A program made the translations under genes and the position numbers. Under the pieces are notes generated by a model. That model saw nothing but the letters and a program-made list of their open reading frames with translations, did not search any database and was not told the origin of the DNA. This document shows, piece after piece, positions 46,987 through 57,560 of a stretch of DNA of 64,000 nucleotides. This DNA comes from Plantago ovata (lineage: Eukaryota; Streptophyta; Magnoliopsida; Lamiales; Plantaginaceae), in assembly GCA_028274465.1 (NCBI GenBank), contig CM051458.1, forward strand, positions 20,723,566 to 20,787,565, given 5' to 3'. Positions within the stretch are counted from its first letter, which is position 1. Each line of letters opens with the position of its first letter.

Positions 46987-49186
46987 GTGAGAAGAAAAAT
47001 TCTCAATGATCTGACATTACCAGTTTTTGGCTATGAAATTCTTATATATCATTTTTCAAGGTACATGGAACCAAAATAAATGTTATTTTCCTACTAAATG
47101 TCATCTTTTTCAATATATCTGTGTGATCAATTATTCGTTAATAATAACTGAATTCGAAAACTTGTTATTCAGTCTTAACCACTCAGACTCTTGTGATTCA
47201 ATTTAGTATTTATAAAATTATGATATGATAAGTCAAGTTGATTAGGCCTCAGTTGATTCAGTTTATGTACAGCATGGTAGTATCTGTGTGATCAGTTATT
47301 CGTTAATAATAACTGGATTCTTAACTTGCAATGTACATAGGGCAGCTGAGATGTGAGACAATTTTAGTCTTTTTTTTTCGTGTTTTCCTAACTACTATTC
47401 TCAGTATTATCTGTTGTCAGCTTAGAGGAGATATTTAGTTTTACTGTAGATTACTTCAAGTACACTTCATTTTTGTTTTCCTTTATCACTGTTATTACTG
47501 GTGTGCGTGTCTCTGTTTTTTCAATTGTTGTATTTCCGTGTGCAATTTTGAATTGGCATTGCGTTAATTCAGTTACAGTTTAGTTTAAATTTTTTGAGGA
47601 GATTAGAGGAGGAGTTAGTTTTAAGAGGATGATTAGTGTGGTTCAAATACAGTGGAATTTAACTACAGTAAGGTAGGTTTTTAGATGAGAATTTGATCGT
47701 GGTGGATGGAAGGGGTGGAGTAAACATACACCTTACTGACACTTGTTATTCAGTCTTAACCACTCAAACTCTTGTGCTTCAATTTAGTATTTATAATATT
47801 ATGATATGATAAGTCAAGTTGATTAGGCCTCATCTTTATCAGTTCATGACATTTTTCACTCTTTTGAACAGGAGTTTGATCTTCGGTACATACTTAACAC
47901 AGTCTTACATTTCAGCAAAATTAACGTCATTCACCATTTCAGTTTTCATTAATGTACCCTTATTTTTCTTTTTGCATCAAGGAGTCCGGTTGATAGAGAA
48001 GCTGTGGCGACAAGCTATTTAACTCAACTATTTCACAACCCTTCTGCCGATACAAGTTAAAGTAATCAGTCTCATGTCTCAACATCCTTCTGCCATGGTA
48101 GGTAAACATTATATTCTTAATTAGTTAACATTTGGTGCAGTAATTGATTTGTTAATAGGTTCTAACCTATAATCTCCAGATGAGGAGGAGAAAGATATGA
48201 TTTTTTTTCTTTTTTCAATGTTTAATTCAATTTAAAATCTGAGTACAGTATCACTACGAAGCTAATCCAGCTGTGAAAATTTTAATTAGTTTCCATCATT
48301 GGTGAGAATATTTGTCTAGCTTCTATCTTATTTCAAGCTTGATTGTACGTATGATTAGCTCACATGCTTTCATTGATTTCCATTTTAGTTCTAACCTGGA
48401 TTTGTTTTGAGTCTATTTTTCTTGACAAAACAGTTTTCCATATCATGCTGAAGGACATGGTTAATTTGCAGGTAGAAAATGACAACAGATCAGTCAGTTA
48501 CTACGAGTCAATGAATACTGTTTGTCCTGGTGGATACATGATGATAGTAGGACTGTGTTGAGCCAAATTTTAACCAACTAAAAGCATCTATGAAGATTTT
48601 ATATTAGATGTTAAAAAAAGCAAATAAATGCACTCGGCTTTATTTAGGGAGGTGATGCATGATTATAGAGAGGCCAAAGTTCCTGCAATCATTAGACAAG
48701 CTGTCACAGTAATTTCTTCACTTGGTTAGGGAGACATGCATCACTAATATACAGAAACTGTATATGATGACGAGATTCTGAATAGTGTAAATGATGTACC
48801 TTATTATAGTTATGTTTGATTAGACATGATGTGCAAATATCTGAAATGATTTTGCTAATGTGCTCAAGTATAATAATCAATTAGCAACATCATTAAATTA
48901 ATGTTGAAACACAGGAGTATTAAGTAGCACAATGATCTGTATAGATGGAAGACTTTGTTTTGGCAATTAAAATTTTTCTTGGGGTTGTCTTTTAATATTT
49001 GATAGGTCAGTTGCAGATTCTTTCCTCTGGTTAACTTCACTTTTGAAAGTTTTGTGTCAACTAAGTTGTAACCGCACCCCCTCCCTCCCGCTATTCTAAT
49101 GGCCTCCATTAAGTAGATTCTAATTATTTTATCCCCTTGATTATTTGCTGTTAAATATTATACTTAAAATGTCATGTGAATCGCAG
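46987..49186. other. Non-coding stretch with an internal ~91-bp duplication
   Basis: CTTGTTATTCAGTCTTAACC…AAGTTGATTAGGCCTC occurs at 47161-47251 and 47742-47832. A second small pair (TATCTGTGTGATCA(A/G)TTATTC) lies near 47118 and 47280. Other parts look like introns of decayed genes, but I recognise no exon. Confidence 0.5.
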
Positions 49187-49284
49187 AATGCCAAGAAGGG
49201 TGTTTTGTTCATGACTTTGCTCCAGTTCTCCATCCTCAGTTAAAGCGCTTTGAGTATGATTTCATGAGAGATACGATCGTTAAG
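49187..49284 (+). pseudogene. UBP12/UBP13-type ubiquitin protease exon remnant
   Basis: One exon-sized piece between AG and GT. It reads NAKKGVLF in one frame and DFAPVLHPQLKRFEYDFMRDTIVK in another, matching the plant UBP12/13 segment around LQLKRFEYDFMRDTMVKIND. A one-base loss near 49210 separates the two. The catalytic Cys and His boxes are absent. It is a broken fragment ~2.2 kb from the helicase fragment; whether they travelled together is unknown. Confidence 0.78.
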
Positions 49285-49980
49285 GTCGCTGTTTTATCGA
49301 TGAACGTAGTGATGCATTTGGATTTACTTGTGGTTCATATACAGTTTTATCTAATGATTCTAATTCCTACGGCTTATGGTTCCACTAAAACGGAGGATTC
49401 TAGGGAATTGTGGTAATTACATTCTGACTTAGTCAATTTGGTATTTTGCTGGGTTTCTAGCAAAGCTAGGTTATATAGCTTCTACAGTAGCTTACACACC
49501 AACCAACAGTAGCTAGGATTTGTAATTTTCATTCTCTGCAGAATTCAAATTCAAGGAAATATTTTCTAATGTGTTATTCATTTTTACTTGTAACTTGATA
49601 CAGTATGTCCAATATTTGTGTCTGTTTACTTGTAACTTTGATACAGTAGGTTTTATGAAATATAGCTGGAGTATATATTATAAAGGACAGAAATCCTCCC
49701 GCTCAGTACTATTACTAAATTAGTAATTTGTAAATTATCAGTTAATATTTAATGTATACTTTTTATTTATGTTTAAAGTCATTTGTGATAATTACATATT
49801 AAAATCAGTTAACAAATAATGTTTTACAAGATTACGCTTTCTAGTACTTATATAATCCACATTTGGTCTCAGGTCTCATCTGATCAAGTGTGTTCAAAGT
49901 TTATCCGGCTATCTTACTCATTCAATTTGAATATGATACGTACGTAATATTCAATTTATTGCAGTCTCGCCCTTTATTTT
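49285..49980. other. Non-coding stretch, nothing recognised
   Basis: AT-rich with no gene, terminal repeat or array seen. Confidence 0.5.
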
Positions 49981-50021
49981 TTAACTCCCTCCGTCAATTT
50001 AGACCAACCCATTTTGTTTTG

Positions 50022-50052
<31 letters not shown>

Positions 50053-50262
50053 TGAATATCCAATTTGACCTCAAATAATCATAATTCATTGTGAAAAAAA
50101 TAATTTAAAAAATTATATTATGAAAATATAAGAAGTGTACTTTTAGAATATATTTTTAAAATTATTTTTTTACAGTGAATTATGATTAATTTGAGATCAA
50201 ATCGGAGATCAAAAAAGTTAAGAAAGAGAAATGGAGTTCTTCTAGATGACAGGAGGAAGTAC
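49981..50262. mobile_element. Stowaway-like MITE
   Basis: The left end TAACTCCCTCCGTCAATTTAG and the complement of the right end (GTACTTCCTCCTGTC) are similar. Inside, CAATTTGACCTCAAATAATC…TGTGAAAAAAATAA is matched in inverted form by TTATTTTTTTACAGTGAATT…TTTGAGATCAAATC, so the unit folds on itself. The CTCCCTCCGTC start and TA borders fit the Stowaway (Tc1/mariner) group. No coding. Confidence 0.65.
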
Positions 50263-50433
50263 TTTTTTTTTTTATAATCGAACCATTACAATTTCATAAG
50301 TAGCATTACAAAGCTAGTAATAAACTATAAATAATCTCGCACTTGACGAGAATTGAACCTATGACCTCTAGTGTCATGACACCTCAGTCTAACCAATTGA
50401 GCTAGACCTCATTGGTGACAAGAGGAAGTACTT
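50253..50433 (-). mobile_element. tRNA-derived SINE with target-site duplication
   Basis: The body is about 50265-50421 on the minus strand. It has an A box TAGCTCAATTGG, a B box GGTTCAATTCT, then a short unique tail and a run of A (T on plus at 50263-50273). GAGGAAGTACTT occurs on both sides (50253-50264 and 50422-50433) as the target duplication. The insertion hit the right end of the MITE. RNA polymerase III transcription is expected for this class. It is not an intact tRNA gene because the cloverleaf arms do not pair. Confidence 0.83.
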
Positions 50434-50527
50434 CAATAAGAATAAGAAATGCATTTAGGTTCTGTTTGTTTTTTTTTATTTGAGAAAATTTAATTAAACC
50501 GAAATAAACTGAACTGAATAGATTTGA

Positions 50528-50790
50528 ACTGAGTTGAACTTATTTGTAGTATAAAATGCAGTAGCAAAAGAGGTTCGCAAAATTGCAAGGACGCATGATT
50601 GGGAAGACCACACACGACTCATTAGTGATATCAGGTCCAACACATTTAAGATTTAGATGAAGTTTGGAACTCCTTTTGGCAGTCTTAATGGTTCGCAACC
50701 TACTATGTACGGTTAGGGAAAAATTGGAGCCCGTCAATGTATTGGTCACCTAGTACTAGATATGATTAGGGAAATGAAACTCAATTAGTA
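50528..50790 (+). repeat. Dispersed repeat, copy 1
   Basis: GAACTTATTTGTAGTATAAA, GACCACACACGACTCA and GTGATATCAGGTCCA are shared with 51296-51910, with divergence ~10-15% by eye. It may be an LTR remnant of the Ty1/copia fossil, but this is not established. Confidence 0.7.
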
Positions 50791-51295
50791 AAATGAAATG
50801 AAAGTGACTATGTGTATCGCAAGAGAAAAGGATACACTAAGCACGTATTTAATTAGGAGGCACTTTACGGTCTGTAATAATCTCTTTCTGAGCATCTAAT
50901 GGACTGTACTATATTTTGTTATGGTGTCTTAATGGGTAGATAATGATTTATGAGGATGGTTATTGAGGGGCAATTGGTAAGGGGTGGTAGCTGTCACAGA
51001 TTGGTATTAGTTGGGGGTTTTGGTGACCAATTGAGCTTTCACTGATAAAAAAGCCTTCTTTTTTTTTTAGTGTGTTTTAATCCCATACTCTGTTTAACAC
51101 TTTAATTGACCTTGATATGCATTAGAGATACATGGTTTGCCAGGGCGGAGAATTTAATTTACGGGGCGTCATTAATTACATAGACATTATTTTTTGACTT
51201 TACAATTAAACAGATATTAGTATTTCTTATATAAATACATTGTAATACCTATGCTGCTAATTCAATAATAGAATGTTGGTAGATATAAACGTACA
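50791..51295. other. Spacer between repeat copies
   Basis: No gene or known element recognised. Confidence 0.45.
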
Positions 51296-51910
51296 GAGCT
51301 GAACTTATTTGTAGTATAAAATGCACTAGCGAAAGAGGTCGAGTGTTTAGCAAAATTGCAATGACTCATGATTCGGTCGACCACACACGACTCACTGGTG
51401 ATATCAGGTCCATCACATTTACGATTCAGGTGATATTTGGAACTCCATTTGGCACTCTCAAATGGGCCGCAACATACTATATACGCAGTGGCGAATCCAG
51501 GACGATATTTCAGGGGGGTCAAGAATCGAAGATTATATTTTAGGGGGGTCAAGTTAAGTTTGTATTTTTTTTATTTATTAAAAGGGAAAATAATAACAAT
51601 GAGAAAAATATTCAAAATGAGAAAGGAATTGTAGAAAAATGATAAAAAACACCAAAATGCTAAAGAGGGGATTTGAACCAGTGACCAACCAAATAAAATA
51701 AGGTCACTTAAGCCATTGCAACAAACCAATTATGTGTAATAATAGTGTTATACATAGTAATATTTCAGATCTCAGGGGGGTCAATTGACCCCCCTTTGAC
51801 CCCCAGTGGATCCGCCACCGTATATACGGTCAGGGGAAAGTTGGTGCCCGACCAATATATGGATCGCCTCGTACTATGTGCGATTAGGGATTGAAGCTCA
51901 ATTACTCAAA
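51296..51910 (+). repeat. Dispersed repeat, copy 2, split by a hAT element
   Basis: Matches 50528-50790. The match breaks at 51485 and resumes at 51829, exactly the borders of the inserted hAT element. Confidence 0.75.
51478..51828. mobile_element. Non-autonomous hAT element, 335 bp, with 8-bp target duplication
   Basis: The element at 51486-51820 begins CAGTGGCGAATCCAGG and ends (complement) CGGTGGCGGATCCACTGG. TATATACG flanks both sides (51478-51485 and 51821-51828). The CAGTGGCG terminus and 8-bp duplication fit the hAT superfamily. It has no transposase. Confidence 0.88.
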
Positions 51911-51929
51911 GGAAACAACAGCAAGGTCC

Positions 51930-53000
51930 AAGAACTCCAACACCAATAGGGTTAAATTACTTTCTTTGGCCCAAGCCCATTAAAGATCCATAAGTACACG
52001 ATGACCGTTGTGATACGATCTTTCAATGATAATGGTCCCATTCATTACACCGAACAAAACATTGAATCTTCGCAAAACACCCTCGATATAATGTAATTGC
52101 AAAGTTCTAACCCATCAACATTCTTAGAAATCTCAATTTCTAATATCACATATGTTATGCTCATATCCTACATGACAACAACATTCCCAACATGTTCATG
52201 ATCTCCAAGATCTCTTCGGGATTACTCCCAATTATGAGCATATGACCGACGTAGAGACAAAACGTTACGAAAGGTTTTGAATCTTCTTTCACATATATGC
52301 ATTTGTACTACTCGTTTGCAAGAAATCTCGAGATAATAGCATATCATCGAATTTCTTTTGCCATCGATTTCAGCCCACACCATTATTTCTCAAGACAAGC
52401 ATTGTCTTCTTATCTAGAAATAAAATACCACTTGGGGTATACCAAATCCGTTTGTTCTTCCAAATCGGCATTTGGAAAGGCTACATTAACATCCATGTGA
52501 GGTATCTCAAAGTCATGCAAGGTTGCTATGACAATGAACGTTCTCATGGACGTAATCCGTATCACGGATGCGCAAATAGTTCCATTCGTTTGCTACATCA
52601 CTTATGTTTAACAATTCACTTGCTTGCAACATAGTAATTTCATTCCGAAGGAAGATCAACTATTTGCCAAGCTTGATTTTGTATGATGGAACCATTCACT
52701 TTCGGTGACATCCTTCCAAGGAGTATCAACAATAGACAATGCTTTGTCTTCATACATTTTCTACCAAGCAAGGTTAGAAAATCCTAACCAAATATTTGTT
52801 CTTTGTTTCAAAGCCATGAGCCTTTGTATTCTCTTGCATTGAATTACTAGCATGTTTATTTCCACTTATTTCAATGTCATGAGCCATGGTTATCTCTTGC
52901 ATTGAATTTTCAGGAACACCACAAGTTTCAAGATCATAAGCCTTGGTTATCTCTTGACTTGAACTAGATACGATGCTAGGAGTCCCCACATTTGATCCGT
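51930..53000 (-). mobile_element. Ty1/copia retrotransposon fossil (RT region)
   Basis: On the minus strand, segments resemble copia reverse transcriptase in order: AWQIVDLPSEMK (~52665-52630), HMDVNVAFPNADLEEQTDLV (~52500-52440), NRWQKKFDDML (~52370-52330) and YVGHMLIIGSNPEEILEIMN (~52250-52190). It is heavily broken, so old. No clear LTR pair or target duplication. Confidence 0.7.
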
Positions 53001-53904
53001 CTCGTTAATTTTGTGCAGAACGTTCATTCTTACGAAGGTCACACTCACTTCACTACAAGAAAACAGCCATTTAGCGACGGAATACTAGATATGGATCGCA
53101 TCCGTCGCCACATAGCGATGAATCGGTGCATGTAGTGACGGATAAGCATGAACTACGCTCTAAGCTCAGTTCGTGCATCTGGAGACCAAATCTAGCTCCA
53201 GTTTAGCGACGGATAAGGTACATCCGTCTCTAACTTGGAGACAGATAGACTTATCCGTCTCTAACTTGGCAATGGATAGACTTATCCGTCTCTAAATTTA
53301 GTTGACCAGAATTTGGTTGTTATTAAAAAATAATAATAAATAAAAATATAGCGACGGATGAGGTCATCCCTCGCTATATTTTTATATACAGATCGGGGAA
53401 GTCTTTCTTCTTCCCCATTTCCACAAAATCCTATATCCCTAATTTATCAAATCCCCAAATCCCACCCTTCCCCATTTCTACGACGCCATTGCACCACTAA
53501 CGTCGTCGCACCACCGCGACCACTAACGTCGAACTAACCGGAGCTCCGTCTACTCTTCTTTCATATCAGAGAGGTTAGTAACCCTCGTTTTACCCATTTT
53601 TTATTTATTTATTTTTGTATTTTTAAGTTTGTTAATTTAATTGGACTGAAATTGGATTTAATTAGTCTGAAATTCGGTTAGGATTGGATTGAACTTGGAT
53701 CGAATTTGGAGTTAACTGCACTGAAATTAGGTTATTTTTGAATTAGGTTAGGATTGGATTGAAATTTGGACCAAATTTGTAGTTAATTTCATTTTAGTGT
53801 TTTAATTTCAGTTTAGTGATGTTGGTTTGTATATTGGTAATGTAAAAGGAGTTGGATGTGTATGTGTGCGTTCGTTTCTTTGTGTGTATGTGTACAACTT
53901 TACA

Positions 53905-54145
53905 CCAAAATGGAGCTGTTTAAATGCTCCAAAATGGAGCATTTTACAGCTCCAAATGGAGTTGTAAACTCTCCCGGATTACAACTCCATTTGGAGCTGT
54001 AAAATGCTCCAAATGGAGCTGTAAAATGTGTGGGTTTATAGCTCCAAATAATGCTCATTTTGCAGCTCCAAATGGAGCTGTAAAATATGTGGGTTTACAG
54101 CTCCAAATAATGCTCATTTTGCAGCTCCAAATGGAGCTGTAAACC
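53905..54145. repeat. Palindromic GCTCCAAATGGAGC array
   Basis: About ten GGAGC/GCTCC words, many forming AGCTCCAAATGGAGCT palindromes, spaced by TGTAAAATG or TTTACAGC. It lies in the leader intron of the CACTA gene. No terminal inverted repeat bounds it. Confidence 0.88.
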
Positions 54146-54220
54146 TCAAGTATTTTTTTTAATTTTTTTTTCCGTCAGTTGTTTCTAAGTCTTGTTATTT
54201 GGACGTTTAATTTGCAGATC

Positions 54221-55476
54221 ATGCCGAGGCCAAAGAAACCACCGAAACTTTTGGCTGCCAGCAGCTGTAGCTACCCCGCTAGCGAGTTTGAGTCAGACTC
54301 GCCATTCCGCAACTTGAGTTCTCAGCCGAGCTCGGGGCGCACCCATGTTAGCGAGATTCTGGATCCGGACCGTCGGTCGAGCAGCAGTGCGGGGTCTACT
54401 GGCCCATCAAATGTGTTTGCAAACTTGCATGATGACGGCTTCACCCTGGAGGAGTACACCCCGGGTGCCAGGATGAATGGGAAGCTTGTTGTGTGGCCCA
54501 TGCCTTGGAATGTGTAAGTACATCACTCACTTTACTTACAATTGTAATTTTTTTTCAAAGTATTTTGTGTATGTCATTGCAACAGGATGATGCGAGGGAG
54601 GCTGCTAGCCTCATAAATAAGGAAGCCACGAAGATCATGAATCTTCCGACTCAGGGTGGAGCCCAGTGGCATACTCTCCATGCGGACAGGAAGATGGAGA
54701 TTTGGAATGCTCTCGAGGTTAGTGACCTTTCTTGTACGCTTTATTTTATGTTATGTTCTAATATGTGGATGTGGTATGTTAGCCACTTTATTTGGGTGAT
54801 ATGTTAGTCACCGTGTTGTTAATTGTACTAGTACAATGTGTAATTTGTTTGGGTGATATGTTAGTCACCGTGTTGTTAGTTGTACTAGGACAATGTGTAA
54901 TTTGTTTGGGTGATATTTTAGTCACCGTGTTGTTAGTTGTACTAGGACAACGTGTAATTTGTTTGGGTGATATGTTCTGTTAAATTGTGGATAATTAGTG
55001 AAATGTAGAAGTACTTCCTCCCTAACTAGTTCAAGTCGAAGCTGTGGTACTGCTTTGAGCATGATGGTCAAAGTCCATCCGGAAGAAGCTTGCTAAGGTT
55101 AAGAAAAGCCGGAAGAGGCCAAGATGGATTGGGGAGGAGGAGTTGCCCGAGTGGATCAAGTATTGGGACGAGGACCTCGATGAGGTGAAGTTGTCGGAGC
55201 AGAAGAACAGCCTCAACCGGGACTCAGATCCACAAGATGGGACAGGATCGGTCCAGCATAAACTGGGTTCGAAATCCCAGTTGGTGCGACACCTTGAGGC
55301 GGTAAGTGATTATTGAATTGAGTAACTTTCTAATATTTTCTTTTTTCTAAAGTTCTCTTTCAATCATTAATTAACTGTGTCTTTATTCGATGAAGATATA
55401 CGAGGGGAGGGAACCGACGATGTGGGACAATTTCTGTGAATGCCACGACACGCTTGATGAGAACGGGGAGCTGTAA
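54221..55476 (+). pseudogene. CACTA TNPA-type protein gene (plant transposase Ptta/En/Spm family), degraded
   Basis: The start ATG at 54221 follows an AG acceptor (MPRPKKPPKLLAASSCSYPASEFESDS…). A second exon (~54587-54718) gives DDAREAASLINKEATKIMNLP. Another (~55030-55301) encodes RKKLAKVKKSRKRPRWIGEEELPEWIKYWDEDLDEVK, and the last gives IYEGREPTMWDNFCECHDTLDENGEL and a stop near 55476. The order and the W…F…H…G end resemble the Transposase_24 family, whose TNPA-like members bind subterminal repeats. A frame change near 55070 and an irregular first donor suggest loss of function. The catalytic TNPD gene is absent. Confidence 0.68.
54791..54973. repeat. 57-bp tandem repeat in a CACTA gene intron
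   Basis: TTTGGGTGATATGTTAGTCA starts units at 54791, 54848, 54905 and 54962 (partial), nearly identical. Confidence 0.92.
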
Positions 55477-55523
55477 AAAAGTACTTAATTTTTTTTTCCA
55501 TTTATAAACATGTTTTTTTTTTT

Positions 55524-55700
55524 TTGTATGTACTGATCCTCATAGCTTTTTGGCTTTTTTTGGCAGATGGCTTACTACTAGGATGGATCGGATGTCAACC
55601 CGTTGAAGCACCCTTTGTCACCATTGGACAAAGTTCCCCAATCCTCTTTTTTGCCTTTTTTGCCATCACGGCCCTGCTCGGACAACTTGGAAAAAAATGC
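55524..55700 (+). pseudogene. Nuclear copy of mitochondrial cytochrome b (cob) 3' end
   Basis: Reads LIAFWLFLADGLLLGWIGCQPVEAPFVTIGQSS and FFAFFAITALLGQLGK. This is the C-terminal part of plant mitochondrial cytochrome b (…ADCLLLGWIGCQPVEAPFVTIGQ…FFAITPILGR…). In mitochondria the protein is the haem b subunit of complex III (~393 aa); only the last ~50 residues are here. Substitutions (Cys to Gly, Pro to Ala, Gly to Lys) show drift. It directly follows the CACTA gene. Confidence 0.85.
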
Positions 55701-56210
55701 CAAAAAAATACAAAACGACAGTCCCGAGTGGAACTGATGAGATACGAGAACTAAAAGACGCGTTATAAAATAGGTCGAAAAACACCCGGAAAAACAATAC
55801 GACTCCATGGGGGAGTATCTGGCCCAAGAAAGAAAAGTCAGAAGTGGATAAAGCCAGGAGAGAACTTTTGTACAAAGAACTAGAAAAGGCAAGCGATAAA
55901 GAGATAAGAAAACTCCAAAACAAAAATTTAGACAAGGCATTGCCCTAGAACAAGAGGGGTTCGACCAGGAGTCTCCCCTTTTGTCCGAAGAAATCCCTTG
56001 CCGGAAGGAAAATGGAAAAGAAGAATACAGAACCCAAATGCAACTTATATTCGAGTGGCTTTCGGAACGGGATGAAAAGGAGTATGACCCGGTCTAGGAA
56101 GAACTCAAGAAGGCCCAGAGGGAGGCCTGGAGAGAGGAAGTCATCCGAGAAGAAAAAAAGAAAACGGAATTTCCTAGAATCTTGACGAAGAAATGAAAGA
56201 TGCTTTGCCA
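55701..56210 (+). other. Unrecognised charged sequence downstream of the cob fragment
   Basis: Interrupted reading frames rich in Lys and Glu, for example EKSEVDKARRELLYKELEKASDKEIRKLQ (~55836-55930) and EEYRTQMQLIFEWLSERDEKEYDP (~56020-56090). Base use is less AT-rich than the neighbourhood. It may be part of the same organelle-derived insertion, but I cannot name a gene. Confidence 0.35.
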
Positions 56211-56334
56211 ACGGCGAATATGAGTTCTACGTGATTCTTCCAGGGTTTTGAAAATGAACGATTGTATCACATGATTACTCTATAACAATCTCATGATTAT
56301 TATTCTGTGATCGATACTATATACACATGAACCA

Positions 56335-56940
56335 TCATTTTTGACAGATCTATTTCACAATAATTTAGAACATTAGTTGTATTTGTCGAATTGTTTCTGT
56401 AATAATTTAAAACATTAATTTTGTTTGACTGGTCAATTACGCAATATGTTAGAACACTAAATGCATTTCGCGTGTGTATTATGCAATAGTTTTAGAACAC
56501 TAGTTGAGTTTGACAGGTCTTTTCACAATACTTTAGAACAATAATTGCGTTTGACCGGTCTATACACTTCAACTTCTTATGTTTTGATGAATCAGTACAA
56601 TACTATGTGTGTCATGCTAACTGTTCGACGAGTCTATTCCGCAATACGTTTTTAGCACTAATTGCGTTCGACGGGTCTGTGCACTTTATCGGTGTATGTT
56701 TTGATGATTGGTACAAATCATGTGGGTACTGTTTTACCAACAACTGTTATGTGACTGCTAAGTTAGTTTTCACACGAATTGCTTTCTATGGATGTATTTG
56801 AATGTAGTTAAGAACACTAACTACGTTCCATTGTGCATATATTATAACTGCATTTAACAGGTCTATTTTTTTCTAATATTTTATAATACAAATTGTGTTT
56901 GATAGGTCCATGCACTTCATCTGCTTATGTTTGATGGACC
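56335..56940 (-). repeat. Second array of the ~43-bp repeat, reverse orientation
   Basis: Units such as CTATTCCGCAATACG, TTTAGAACACTAATTGCG and GTTTGACAGGTCT are the reverse complement of the array at 7972-9270. About 10-12 diverged copies. Confidence 0.75.
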
Positions 56941-57560
56941 TGTACAAACGCTTACGACAACTTGCCATCTTCCAAACCGGTCGTAGAACACCCAAACAAC
57001 TCATTTTCCAATTGTATAAGACCAAGTATGTATATATAATGAATCAGAAATAATAAAATTTACAAAAAATGAAATTTAAAGGGGTATAAATAGCTAGCAA
57101 AAGACATTCATCACAACGGCTAGTATTTCAAATTCCAACGGCTACTATAAATTTTCATTTACCCCATTTGCATATAATCAATTATACATATGTCCAAAAT
57201 CAACTAAGGCAGTATTTGGCAAGTAGAGAGACAAAGTGAGCTTAAAATCAAATCAACACTTTTAACTTATTTAGACCAAGATGTAATTAACGATAAAGTG
57301 AACAACCAAATAAAATGTGTGTAACTCAAATGGATGGACAGTGTCAAAGTAACTTTCTCTTATATATTTATAATTAGAGGTATGTAAAATTTCACCAAAA
57401 ATATGTATTATTTCTAAATGTGCATATGTTTAAATCCCAAGAAGACGTCACGCATCGAGTCGCAAGATAAGAAAAAGTAGTAAACTTTGCTTATATTTTA
57501 TAATGAAAATTATGGATAAAAATTGTTGAGCAACAAAGTTCAATTCTAGTTTAGTTTTGA
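56941..57560. other. 3' flank of the P450 gene
   Basis: AT-rich. Probable 3' UTR of the P450 at its right side. Nothing else recognised. Confidence 0.5.

Larger units (their letters stand above)
53051..55480 (+). mobile_element. CACTA (En/Spm) element, left end and TNPA-type gene; right end not seen
   Basis: It starts CACTACAAGAAAACAGCC, the typical CACTA terminus. Within 300 bp follow repeated GCGACGGA/TCCGTCGC subterminal motifs (e.g. 53073, 53099, 53203, 53344), some as inverted pairs. A leader and a spliced plant En/Spm transposase-family gene follow. The matching …TTCTTGTAGTG end was not found; the sequence passes into a mitochondrial-derived piece at ~55520. The element looks truncated or rearranged. 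Confidence 0.78.

Noticed and set aside
50340-50410. tRNA gene on the minus strand
   Set aside because: A and B boxes are present, but acceptor and anticodon arms do not pair. The segment has a unique tail, an A run and target duplications, so it is a SINE.
54792-54983. Hydrophobic repeat protein (MLVTVLLVVLGQ repeats)
   Set aside because: It is a translation of the 57-bp intronic tandem repeat, with no start context or family.
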